A stretch of DNA of 19,038 nucleotides from Sphingomonas sp. (GCA_030824725.1 JAPJRE010000028.1:1-19038); one strand, 5' to 3'. Shown: positions 8,501 through 16,030, counted from the stretch's first letter. The notes: generated from the sequence alone by a model not told the origin. Made by a program: numbers and translations.

Positions 8501-9669
8501 TGCGCATCCTCGACGTCTGCGCCTTCTATAGCCCCTATGGCGGTGGCGTGAAAACCTATGTCCGGCGCAAGATGGAACTCGGCGCCAAGCTGGGCCACGA
8601 GATCATCATCCTCGCCCCCGGCGAGCGCGAGGAGATACTGGAAGAACGCGACGGCGCGATCCTCGCGACGATCCCGGCACCGCTGCTGCCGCTCGACCGC
8701 CGCTACCGCTATTTCGACGACGAGCCCGCGCTGCACGCCGCGCTGAGCCGCTGGCGCCCCGATTTCGTCGAGGCCTCGTCGCCGTGGCGCAGCGCCTCGA
8801 TGGTCGCGCGCTGGCAGGGATCGGCGGCGCGGTCACTGGTGATGCACGCCGATCCGCTGGCAGCCTATGCCTATCGCTGGTTCGGCACGATCGCCAACCG
8901 CGAGACGATCGACAAGGGCTTCAGCTCCTTCTGGCAACATCTCCGTCGGCTGGACGACGGGTTCGACCAGGTGGTGACGGCGGGGCAGGGGCTCGCGCGG
9001 CGGCTGACCGAGGGCGGCCTGACCAAGGTGGTGACGATCCCGATGGGGGTAGAGCCCGGCTATTTCAGCCCCGGCCTGCGCGACGACGTGCTCCGTGCCG
9101 AACTGCTGGCCAGCTGCGGGCTGGGACCCGAGGCGACGCTGCTGATCGGTGTCGGGCGGCTGGCGGCGGAGAAGCGCTGGCCGATGGTGATCGAGGCGGC
9201 CGAGGCGGCGGCGGGGCGGCACCCCATGGGGCTGATCCTGATTGGCACCGGCACCGCGCGCTCGAAGGTGATCGCAGCGATCGGCCGCAACCCGCATGCC
9301 CAGCTGTTCGAGCCGACCAGCAACCGCGAGCAGCTCGCCCGCGTGCTCGCCAGCGCGGACGCGCTGGTCCATGGCTGCGAGGCGGAGACCTTCTGCATGG
9401 TCGCGGCCGAAGCGCGAGCGAGCGGCCTGCCGCTGATCGTGCCCGACGAGGGCGGCGCGGCCGACCAGTTCGTCGAGGGGCAGGGGATGCTGTACCGCGC
9501 GGCCGACCCGGTGTCGTTGCGCGACGCGCTTACCCAGTTCGTCGACACCACCCCGATGTTCCACCGCATGCGCGCCACCGCCGACGCGCCGGGCACGCGG
9601 ACGATGGACCAGCATTTCGAGGAGCTGTTCGCCAGCTACCAGGCGATGGCGTATTCGCGGGCAGCGTGA
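8500..9669 (+). CDS. Glycosyltransferase family 4 (GT-B fold)
   Basis: 389 residues from ATG 8500, which overlaps the deacetylase stop (TGATG). The N-terminal Rossmann half has the glycine-rich loop YGGGVKTYV (13-21). The C-terminal nucleotide-sugar half has IGVGRLAAEKRW (216-227, with Arg220 and Lys225 positioned to contact the donor phosphates) and the GT4 retaining signature Glu-x7-Glu at Glu296 and Glu304 (ETFCMVAAE). No membrane segments; it probably works at the inner face of the cytoplasmic membrane on a lipid acceptor. Donor and acceptor cannot be read from sequence. The coupled deacetylase suggests that an N-acetylated sugar (GlcNAc or GalNAc) is transferred and then deacetylated; the nearby glmU and glmS supply UDP-GlcNAc. 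No terminator is evident in the 78 bp to the convergent lipoprotein gene. Confidence 0.92.
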   Translation: MRILDVCAFYSPYGGGVKTYVRRKMELGAKLGHEIIILAPGEREEILEERDGAILATIPAPLLPLDRRYRYFDDEPALHAALSRWRPDFVEASSPWRSASMVARWQGSAARSLVMHADPLAAYAYRWFGTIANRETIDKGFSSFWQHLRRLDDGFDQVVTAGQGLARRLTEGGLTKVVTIPMGVEPGYFSPGLRDDVLRAELLASCGLGPEATLLIGVGRLAAEKRWPMVIEAAEAAAGRHPMGLILIGTGTARSKVIAAIGRNPHAQLFEPTSNREQLARVLASADALVHGCEAETFCMVAAEARASGLPLIVPDEGGAADQFVEGQGMLYRAADPVSLRDALTQFVDTTPMFHRMRATADAPGTRTMDQHFEELFASYQAMAYSRAA

Positions 9670-9747
9670 GGGCGCGGCGCGCGGTGGATGCGGCGTGCCA
9701 CGGGCCGGTAGGATCAGCGTTCGGCAGCTGCATTGGGTCGAACCGGA

Positions 9748-10023
9748 TCATCGCTCACAAGCTCTATCATCGAGCGTCAGGGCCAAGCCACGCGCTGACG
9801 CGTGAAGGGTGTCGCCCACGCGACAGTTGAGGCGTGCCGTCAGCACGGGCTTGGACCCCATGGCTCCGTCTGGGCTCCGAGCGGTAACGACCACTTCGTC
9901 GGCGTTCCACTTGGGGTTGGCGTGGGGCGCAATACGAACCACGACGGCCGACACCTCATGTTTCGGCTGCTCAGAGCAGGCGGAAACTGCACAAAGCGAC
10001 AAAAGGATCTGGAACAACCTCAT
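9748..10023 (-). CDS. Small predicted lipoprotein of unknown function
   Basis: 91 residues from ATG 10023. The N-terminus MRLFQILLSLCAVSAC has a short charged start, a hydrophobic core and a lipobox AVSAC with Cys16, so it should be lipidated and anchored in the periplasm. The mature part has two more cysteines (NCRVG and DDRACER at the C-terminus) that could form a disulfide, and a likely beta-rich middle (EVVVTARSPDG). The frame is open further upstream, but those residues are arginine-rich and precede the signal, so the lipoprotein start is preferred. No recognisable domain. Downstream of the GNAT-like gene by 56 bp on the same strand; GC is somewhat lower here than in neighbouring genes. 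Confidence 0.7.
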   Translation of the reverse strand: MRLFQILLSLCAVSACSEQPKHEVSAVVVRIAPHANPKWNADEVVVTARSPDGAMGSKPVLTARLNCRVGDTLHASARGLALTLDDRACER

Positions 10024-10079
10024 TTCATGAGGATCGCACCAACCGCAATCGTCCGTAATCGGGCGGCGGCCGCGCGTCT

Positions 10080-10706
10080 CTAGTCTCCCCCCTCTTTCCG
10101 CGCCGTATTTGCTGCAACGGCGACGTCCCATGTCGGCCAGTCTATTGCTCGCCCGGGATAGGCAACGTTGCGGAACGGCCAGTCCCTTGCGATCCACCCT
10201 TGCACCCAGGCGTACAGCTCGGCGTCGAACCCTGCTTCATACTCGGCCTTGGTCACCCATAGCCGCACCACCGCATCATGGCCGGGTATCGGGCTTGGCG
10301 AAACATAGACGCATCCGCGCTCGCGGCGGCCGTCGGGGGTGAGTACCGCATAGGCGAACGACTGGCGGCGCTTGAAGCGGGCCTGCTCGCTTTCCATGTC
10401 GTGCATCGCCTCGGCATCGGTGATGCCTGGGTGCGGCCAGCCCGTGCTGCGCGTGAAGGTCTGCTGCAGATGCTCGATCGACGACATATATGCCGCGAAG
10501 TCGATCTTCACCAGCGTCGGGCCGAGCGGCACCAGCTTGAAGGTCTTGGCTTCGACAAGCGTCGACGGGGCGAAGTTTGCCGGAATGAACGGCGAGGTCG
10601 TCCTTGCCTCCGTCGCGGGTGCTGTGCCGACGGCTTGCTGCGCCGCCGCCACGGGCGACAAGGCCGTGGCGGCGGTAACGAAAACCAGGGTGCGTATCAT
10701 CAGCAT
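10080..10706 (-). CDS. Exported protein with a GNAT-like region
   Basis: 208 residues from ATG 10706, with GGAG nine bases upstream; ATG 10700 is an alternative two codons later. Residues 1-23 look like a cleavable signal peptide (LMIRTLVFVTAATALSPVAA, then AQQA). The mature protein has the pattern of a group of bacterial proteins often labelled GNAT N-acetyltransferase-like: an acidic helical stretch (MSSIEHLQQTF), FAYAVLTPDGRRERGCVYV, then VVRLWVT and a tryptophan-rich end (WIARDWPFRNVAYPGR, IDWPTWD). That label comes from memory of similar proteins and was not checked. An acetyl-CoA enzyme in the periplasm would be unusual, so the fold may have been reused for another purpose. It follows the histidine acid phosphatase by 73 bp on the same strand. 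Confidence 0.82.
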   Translation of the reverse strand: MLMIRTLVFVTAATALSPVAAAQQAVGTAPATEARTTSPFIPANFAPSTLVEAKTFKLVPLGPTLVKIDFAAYMSSIEHLQQTFTRSTGWPHPGITDAEAMHDMESEQARFKRRQSFAYAVLTPDGRRERGCVYVSPSPIPGHDAVVRLWVTKAEYEAGFDAELYAWVQGWIARDWPFRNVAYPGRAIDWPTWDVAVAANTARKEGGD

Positions 10707-10779
10707 GCGGGCGATCTCCGCAGTCGGGATCACGCCGCTAGCGCCGGGCGCCAATGGGGCGTTTGGCCTATCGATGCCG

Positions 10780-11997
10780 TTAGTCGCGGGCCGGCGCCGT
10801 CGCCGTTGCCAGCCGTTCCAGGAAACGCGGCAGCGCGCAGCGATGCTCGGTGCCTTCGTCGCAGCCCTGCAGGCGCAGCGGCGTCCAGACGGTGCGATCG
10901 CGCACGGCGCGCATGTCAGCGGCGCTCTGGCTGCGGTACCAGAGGCGTACCGCCGGTCGGCCGTTCGGCGCGCGCACCAGCGCGATGGCGATGCCGCCGC
11001 CCGGCGACGGATCGTTGGTCGCGAAGCCCGGTGCCTTGACCGACACCCCCAGCACCGCCGCCAGTGCCGCGACATTGGTGTCGTGGCCGATCAGCACGTC
11101 CAGCTTGGGCGCGTCGGCGGCGGTCAGGTCGCGGGTGATGCGGTCGACCGTCGGGGCCATCTGGAAAGCGGCCATATAGGGCGGGCGGCTGAACACGTCG
11201 AACAGCGCGCCATGCACCGCGCCCAGTGCTTCCAGCCGGGCCGGCGTGGCGCGGCCCCAGCCGACTTGCGCGAGCGGCAGGCCCTCGAGATATTGCAGCA
11301 TCAGCACCTGCGCGGTGCCCGAGGCGGCGCGGATCGGGCCCTTGAGGTCGATCCCGTGGCCGTCTCCGCTGGCGCGGACCGAAGAGGGGTCCACCGGGCT
11401 GCACGGCGCGGCGGGGCAGGCGAGCACCTGCTCCAGCAGCTTGAGCCCTTCGGCATGGCGCCGGGCCAGCGCCTCGGCGCCGCCGGTGTAGCGGTTGATC
11501 GATTCCACCGCGCGGTTCGCCTCGAACGCGGCGGGATGGGCGCCCAGCGGCTCGAAGATCGGGTCGTTGCTACCTTCGGGCCTGTGGCCCACGGTGATCC
11601 GGCAGCCGGGCGCGAAGCCCGCCGCATAGGCCTCGCCACTGGCGATCGTGCGGGGTGAGCTGTTGGTCCAGAGCCGCAGCGCAGTGGGGTCGGGGCAGCC
11701 ATTCGCCGCGACCAGCCCGGCGGCGGCGAACCAGCGGCGATCGGCCTTGGCGAGCGCACGGAGCGCGCTGGCGCCGTGCGGCGTCACCTGCTCGGCCGGC
11801 GCATTCCATCGCGCCCAGGGCCTGCCGGTGCGGGTTGCGGGCGGGACCTCGCCGTCCAGCGGCGCGCGCACGCCATGGCGCATCAGCAGCACCAGCCGCT
11901 CGACACGGGGGTGCTTGGCGGTCGCCGCCTGGGCAAGGGTGGGAATCAGGACAAGCGCGGCGAGCGCGCCGATACGTACGAGGAGAGCGGGGGTCAT
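10780..11997 (-). CDS. Histidine acid phosphatase, phytase / AppA-like, periplasmic
   Basis: 405 residues. Signal peptide 1-24 (ALVLIPTLAQA-AT) exports it to the periplasm. Catalytic signature RHGVRAP at 40-46 with nucleophile His41; proton-donor pair His305-Asp306 in LIGHDTN. Cys101-Cys132 have the same spacing as a disulfide of E. coli AppA, and Cys194-Cys199 and Cys379-Cys387 resemble two others; the long-range AppA pair is absent. The family releases phosphate from phytate, glucose-1-phosphate or other phosphomonoesters. ATG 11997 lacks a clear Shine-Dalgarno. It is divergent from a TonB-dependent receptor across a 231-bp AT-rich gap, so joint uptake and hydrolysis of an organophosphate is likely (inference). 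Whether phytate is the real substrate cannot be settled from sequence. Confidence 0.93.
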   Translation of the reverse strand: MTPALLVRIGALAALVLIPTLAQAATAKHPRVERLVLLMRHGVRAPLDGEVPPATRTGRPWARWNAPAEQVTPHGASALRALAKADRRWFAAAGLVAANGCPDPTALRLWTNSSPRTIASGEAYAAGFAPGCRITVGHRPEGSNDPIFEPLGAHPAAFEANRAVESINRYTGGAEALARRHAEGLKLLEQVLACPAAPCSPVDPSSVRASGDGHGIDLKGPIRAASGTAQVLMLQYLEGLPLAQVGWGRATPARLEALGAVHGALFDVFSRPPYMAAFQMAPTVDRITRDLTAADAPKLDVLIGHDTNVAALAAVLGVSVKAPGFATNDPSPGGGIAIALVRAPNGRPAVRLWYRSQSAADMRAVRDRTVWTPLRLQGCDEGTEHRCALPRFLERLATATAPARD

Positions 11998-12045
11998 GGA
12001 CGGACGCTAGCGCGCACGCGTGAAATCTGTGTGACGAAAACAAAT

Positions 12046-12063
12046 ACCAATTTAATAATTGGT
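12046..12063. repeat. Inverted repeat, operator candidate
   Basis: ACCAATT (12046-12052) and AATTGGT (12057-12063) are perfect inverted arms separated by TAAT. The 18-bp size and position between divergent promoters fit a dimeric regulator site. The regulator is unknown and no regulator gene lies in the window. Confidence 0.6.
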
Positions 12064-12154
12064 GTTATCCCGGCAATTTCTGTAACTTGCGCTGCGTTGC
12101 AGCAAATCTGTAACGCCAAGGTATTGAAAACGCCGCTGAGGATACGCCGAACTG

Positions 12155-12177
12155 CCGCCGGCTGCGGGTAGCGGCGG
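12155..12177 (+). other. GC hairpin in the leader of the TonB receptor mRNA
   Basis: CCGCCG (12155-12160) pairs with CGGCGG (12172-12177) around an 11-base loop, extendable by flanking repeats of the GCGG type. It lies about 50 bases before the start codon and could stabilise the mRNA or interact with a regulatory RNA. Confidence 0.35.
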
Positions 12178-12228
12178 CGGCGACCAGCAGGAACAGGCTG
12201 GCACCAATATCCAGCGAAGGAAATACCA

Positions 12229-15015
12229 ATGGGACACTGGAACAAGCGCACCGCGCTGCTCCTGGGTGGGGGCATGGTCGCACTCATCGCACACGGCCAG
12301 GCATGGGCAGCCGCGCCGCGCGATGGCAAGGTCGCGGCGGCGACGTCGGACAATGGGGCGTCGGACAACGACGATCAGACGCGCGAAGGCGAGGCGATCG
12401 TCGTCACCGGCCAGCGCGCAGCAATCAAGAATGTGCAGGACGAGCAGGTGAAGAGCGCCTCGCTCGTCACCATCGTCTCGGGCGAGGAACTGCGCGCGCA
12501 GCCGCAGCAGAACCTGGCCGACCTGCTCACCCGCCTGCCGGGCCTCAACTCCTCGGTCGACCAGTCGCGCAACGCCGCCTCGACCGGTGAGGCGCAATAT
12601 CTCTCGATCCGCGGCCTCGACACCGCCTATAACGCCTATGAACTCGACGGCGTCCGCCTGGCGCAGACCGATGCGCGCACCCGCGCCATCTCGATGAACC
12701 TGCTGTCGCCCTTCGCGCTTTCCGAGGTTCGCGTCGACAAGGCGCCGACCGCGGCGCAGGACGGCGACGCGATCGCCGGCGTGATCGACCTGCGCACCGC
12801 CTCGCCCTTCGATTTCGGCGCGCACCACTTCCAGATCCGCGCGCAGGGCCAACTCGCCGGCCGCGCCGCTGCCCGCGACCAGGATCCCTGGGGCGGCACG
12901 ATCGCGCTCGAAACCGCCCAGCAGTTCGGCAATTTCGGCGTCTACGCGTCGGGTTATTACGGCAAGAAGAACATCTTCAGCGAGTCCGTGGCGATCCACA
13001 AGGACTATGTGAAGCAGAACGGCAACCTGCCGGGCGCGGTGCGTGACAACCTCGCCAATGCGGTGCCGGTGGGCGTCGAGTGGAACATCTTCCAGAACAA
13101 GATCGAGCGCTTCGGCGGCACGGTGAACCTGGAGTGGAAGGGCGACAGTACCGACCTCTACGCCCGCACCACCTATGGCGAGTATCGCCTCAAGAACTGG
13201 ATGGACCAGACCGCGGCGCGCAGCGTGAGCCTGACGGCGGGGCAGACCAACCCCAATCCGTCCAACCCGCTCGGCTCGAACTATGACGGCGCCGGCTATC
13301 TGGCGCTCTACGGCCTCGGCGGCACCAACTACTTCCGCACCGAGCACAGCAACCAGCGGCTGTTCAGCACCAAGATCGGCGGCGAGAGCCGGCTGGGCGA
13401 CCTGACGCTCGACTATAACGGCGCCTATTCGCGCGGTGCGACCAGCTATCCGCTGCGCATTCAGGCCAAGTGGGGCAGCCCGACCTATATCGGCGCGAAC
13501 GCGACGGGCCCCGCCACCTACAAGCTGATCACCGGCCTGGCAGATCGCACCAACCCGCAGGTCGTGCTGACCGACGACGCGCGCAAGACGATCACCAACC
13601 TGGACAATTTCACCCAGGCGTACACCACCGCGCAGTTCGAGGATTCGTGGGAATCGAAGCTCGAAGGCCGGCTGGACGGCACCTGGAAGTTTGGCGATCG
13701 CGGGCTCTCCTCGATCCAGGCGGGCGGCAAGTACGAAGCGTCGAAGCGCTATTCGAACAGCCTCGGCGACGACGGCGCGCTGCAGTTCGACAAATTCACC
13801 GCCGCCGATCCCAAGCTGAGCGCGGTGCCGGGCAAGCGGCTGAACGGGTTCATGAACGACGTGCAGGTGCCGTTCTACATCCCCGACCACGCCTGGGTGG
13901 AAGCGCAGAACGCGAAATTGTCGCTCTCGAAGCTCGCCGGCATCGACCCGGTGAAGCTGAATGAGAACCGGCTGGACGGCAAGGAGCACCGCGCCAGCGG
14001 CTATGTCCTCGCCAATTTCAGCTTTGGCGGGCTGACGGTCACGCCCGGCCTGCGTTTCGAGCATAACTGGTTCTGGGGCCGCTATTGGCAGACGACCAAC
14101 AAGAGCGCGGGCTTCGTTACCAGCGAGCGCAGCTACGACCAGTGGCTGCCGAGCCTGATCGCCTCCTATCGCCCGAGCGACAACACCGTGTATCGCTTCT
14201 CGGTGCGCAAGAGCTATTCGCGCCCGGCGTTCGACCTGCTGCTCGGGCCGACCAGCGTCTCGCGCGACGACAGCGGCAAGGTCACCTCGATCTTCGTGCC
14301 GAACCCCAATCTCGATGCGGTCGAGGCGTGGAATGTCGATACCTCGATCGAGCACAAGGGCGCGGGCACCGATCTGTTCTCGGCAGCGCTGTTCTACAAG
14401 CGGCTCAACCATGTGATGTTCTCGACCGGCTCGACCAACGCGACCGGCGACCTCAACGTGTGGACCGGGCCGGACAAGCAGCTCTCGCCCGACGGTGTCG
14501 AGATCGAGACGCTGGATACCAGCGGCAAGGGCAGCGTCTACGGCGTCGAACTGTTCGCGCGGTATAGCCTGAAGGGCCTGCCGGGCGTGCTGGACGGCCT
14601 GGGCTTCCAGGGCAACGTCACGCTGCAGCGCGCGGATGCGACGGTCTATGTGTCGAACGGCTATCGTCGCCAGCGCATGCCGCAGGCGCCGCAGGTGATG
14701 TTCAACACCGAGCTGTTCTGGGCGCATGGCGGCTTCAACGCCGCGCTCAACTACAACTATACCGGCAACAAGCTGTACGACCTGCGCTCGTCGCAGCCGG
14801 ACACCTATGTCCAGCCGGTCTCCACGATGAACGCGATCCTCAGCTATACGGTGAACCAGCATCTCACCGCCGGCGTGTCGGTGCAGAACCTGCTCGATTC
14901 GCACAGCTACTGGTCGACGGCCGGGGTCGGCAAGGCGCTGCTCTCGGTGGATCGCAAGGGCGGTTATGTCGAGGTGGGGCGCACCTACATGCTCAACCTG
15001 TCCTACGCGTTCTGA
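12229..15015 (+). CDS. TonB-dependent receptor (Caulobacter/Xanthomonas-type)
   Basis: 928 residues from ATG 12229 with AAGGA seven bases upstream. Signal peptide 1-28 (VALIAHGQAWA-A). A TonB-box-like EAIVVTGQR sits at 55-63, followed by the plug domain to about residue 190: SGEELRAQPQQNLADLL, YLSIRGLDTAYNAYELDG, SEVRVDKAP and GDAIAGVIDLRT. Residues from about 200 form a 22-strand barrel, ending in LNLSYAF with the terminal phenylalanine typical of outer-membrane proteins. The plug motifs match the large family (TIGR01782-like) abundant in Caulobacter, Xanthomonas and sphingomonads and used for sugars and other non-siderophore substrates. It lies divergent from a phytase-family phosphatase, so an organophosphate such as inositol phosphate is a candidate substrate (inference). 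Confidence 0.95.
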   Translation: MGHWNKRTALLLGGGMVALIAHGQAWAAAPRDGKVAAATSDNGASDNDDQTREGEAIVVTGQRAAIKNVQDEQVKSASLVTIVSGEELRAQPQQNLADLLTRLPGLNSSVDQSRNAASTGEAQYLSIRGLDTAYNAYELDGVRLAQTDARTRAISMNLLSPFALSEVRVDKAPTAAQDGDAIAGVIDLRTASPFDFGAHHFQIRAQGQLAGRAAARDQDPWGGTIALETAQQFGNFGVYASGYYGKKNIFSESVAIHKDYVKQNGNLPGAVRDNLANAVPVGVEWNIFQNKIERFGGTVNLEWKGDSTDLYARTTYGEYRLKNWMDQTAARSVSLTAGQTNPNPSNPLGSNYDGAGYLALYGLGGTNYFRTEHSNQRLFSTKIGGESRLGDLTLDYNGAYSRGATSYPLRIQAKWGSPTYIGANATGPATYKLITGLADRTNPQVVLTDDARKTITNLDNFTQAYTTAQFEDSWESKLEGRLDGTWKFGDRGLSSIQAGGKYEASKRYSNSLGDDGALQFDKFTAADPKLSAVPGKRLNGFMNDVQVPFYIPDHAWVEAQNAKLSLSKLAGIDPVKLNENRLDGKEHRASGYVLANFSFGGLTVTPGLRFEHNWFWGRYWQTTNKSAGFVTSERSYDQWLPSLIASYRPSDNTVYRFSVRKSYSRPAFDLLLGPTSVSRDDSGKVTSIFVPNPNLDAVEAWNVDTSIEHKGAGTDLFSAALFYKRLNHVMFSTGSTNATGDLNVWTGPDKQLSPDGVEIETLDTSGKGSVYGVELFARYSLKGLPGVLDGLGFQGNVTLQRADATVYVSNGYRRQRMPQAPQVMFNTELFWAHGGFNAALNYNYTGNKLYDLRSSQPDTYVQPVSTMNAILSYTVNQHLTAGVSVQNLLDSHSYWSTAGVGKALLSVDRKGGYVEVGRTYMLNLSYAF

Positions 15016-15021
15016 ACAAAA

Positions 15022-15057
15022 AGGCCGGTCCGCTGAGGGAGGGGAGCGGACCGGCCT
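15022..15057. terminator. Strong hairpin terminator after the TonB receptor
   Basis: AGGCCGGTCCGCT (15022-15034) and AGCGGACCGGCCT (15045-15057) are perfect 13-base arms around a 10-base loop, seven bases after the receptor stop. On the plus strand no T-run follows. On the minus strand the hairpin is followed by TTTTTGT, so it is a textbook intrinsic terminator for transcripts arriving from the cys side. It probably works for both directions. Confidence 0.8.
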
Positions 15058-15084
15058 ATCATGCGCAAGCAGTTCTCTCACAAT

Positions 15085-15143
15085 CGGAAAACAAGCCGGC
15101 GATCCACAGGGGGATCGGTTTGTGGGTACGCCGGCTTGTTCCG
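15085..15143. terminator. Long stem-loop, probable minus-strand terminator of the cys operon
   Basis: ACAAGCCGGCG (15091-15101) pairs perfectly with CGCCGGCTTGT (15129-15139); CGGA and TCCG extend the stem beyond a two-base bulge. The 27-base loop itself has short complementary segments (ATCC/GGAT and CCACA/TGTGG). On the minus strand the closing arm runs into TTGTTTTCC. It lies 160 bp downstream of the cysQ stop. Confidence 0.55.
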
Positions 15144-15151
15144 AATGGCGT

Positions 15152-15173
15152 GACCCTGCGTTGATCCAGGGTC
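15152..15173. repeat. Third short hairpin in the receptor-cysQ gap
   Basis: GACCCTG (15152-15158) and CAGGGTC (15167-15173) are perfect 7-base arms with an 8-base loop. It sits only 8 bases after the preceding stem-loop. The rest of the 286-bp gap up to 15301 shows no gene; CCCG/CGGG pairings occur near 15255-15270. Confidence 0.5.
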
Positions 15174-15301
15174 GGCCTCTACGCTTTACTGGCGAAGGAA
15201 GCGGGGGGATGCGCCGCCGTTCGCATGCCCTTCAGATAGCCGCAGGGGCCGATCCCGGCCATTCGGGGGGAGTCCGATCCGGGTTTGTCCGTAACGTTTT
15301 C

Positions 15302-16030
15302 TCAACGATCCAAACGATTGCAGTCGGCCACCGCCGCCAGCACGGGCGCGGCCCATTCGCGGCGGCAGATCAGCAGATCGGGCACGCTGGTGCTCGCCTG
15401 GTTGTAGACGATCGGGCTGCCGTCGATGCGCGAAGCGTGCAGCCCCGCCGCCAGCGCGACCGCCACGGGCGCACAATTGTCCCATTGATGTTGGCCGCCC
15501 GAGTGGAGGTAGATCTCCGCCTCGCCGCGGACCACCGCCATCGCCTTGGCGCCCGCCGAGCCCATGCCGACGGGCACTGCGCCGATCGAGCCGCCAACTT
15601 CCGCGCAGAGCTGGCTGGCGCGGGTGCGGCTGACCAGCATGCGCGGCGGCTGCTGCGCCGGGGCGAGGGCGGGGGGCGTATCGCTGGCGAGCGTCAGCCC
15701 CAGCCTGGGCAGGGCGACGGCGCCGACCGCCGGTTCGCCGTCGATGGCGAGCGCGACATGCACCGCCCAGTCCTCGCGCCGCTCCGCGAACTCGCGAGTG
15801 CCGTCGAGCGGGTCGATGATCCACACCCGACTGCGGCCGAGGCGGACGGGATCGTCGGCGGATTCCTCGGAGAGGATCGCGTCGTCGGGCCGGGCCGCGC
15901 GCAACCGATCGAGGATCAGCGCATTCGCCTCCGCGTCGCCCCGCGCGCCGCCGGCGCACTCGCCCTGGATGCGGAGCAGCAGCGCGCCGGCTTCCTCGGC
16001 GATGGCATGCGCGAGCTGGGCGTCGTTCAC
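15302..16030 (-). CDS. cysQ: 3'(2'),5'-bisphosphate nucleotidase (PAP phosphatase)
   Basis: 242 residues from GTG 16030, which overlaps the cysNC stop as GTGA and has GGAG nine bases upstream (16040-16043). An ATG at 16045 would add five residues and overlap by 19 bp; it lacks a good ribosome site. A member of the inositol monophosphatase superfamily: metal ligands in AILSEES (Glu55/Glu56), the signature WIIDPLDGT (70-78, Asp73 and Asp76) and QWDNCAP (182-188, Asp184). It converts 3'-phosphoadenosine 5'-phosphate to AMP, removing the by-product of PAPS use. Its place at the end of cysD-cysNC supports CysQ over an inositol phosphatase. Cytoplasmic; no signal peptide. Confidence 0.92.
   Translation of the reverse strand: MNDAQLAHAIAEEAGALLLRIQGECAGGARGDAEANALILDRLRAARPDDAILSEESADDPVRLGRSRVWIIDPLDGTREFAERREDWAVHVALAIDGEPAVGAVALPRLGLTLASDTPPALAPAQQPPRMLVSRTRASQLCAEVGGSIGAVPVGMGSAGAKAMAVVRGEAEIYLHSGGQHQWDNCAPVAVALAAGLHASRIDGSPIVYNQASTSVPDLLICRREWAAPVLAAVADCNRLDR

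Larger units (their letters stand above)
11998..12228. promoter_or_regulatory. Divergent AT-rich control region between phosphatase and TonB receptor
   Basis: 231 bp, visibly richer in A and T than its surroundings from about 12020 to 12135. It holds a perfect 7-base inverted repeat (12046-12063), two copies of TCTGTAAC (12079-12086 and 12107-12114), a related TCTGTGTGAC at 12026-12035, and a GC hairpin in the receptor leader (12155-12177). A possible receptor -10 is TATTGA at 12122-12127; no good -35 pairs with it. The region must contain both promoters, but exact elements are not assignable by eye. Confidence 0.6.

Noticed and set aside
12046..12063. Phage or integron attachment site at the inverted repeat
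   Set aside because: No integrase, tRNA end or duplicated flank is in the window; an operator explains it better.
12026..12114. PhoB (PHO box) sites before the phosphatase and receptor
   Set aside because: The CTGTAAC-type copies are 28 and 53 bp apart rather than in 11-bp phase, and no pair of CTGTCAT-like half-sites is present. They are reported only as an unassigned motif.
12052..15081. A 1009-codon open frame on the minus strand across the TonB receptor gene
   Set aside because: It is the exact antisense of a well-supported receptor gene, its product is rich in Arg, Ala, Val and His without domains, and it runs through the terminator and the control region. Long antisense frames are expected at this GC content.
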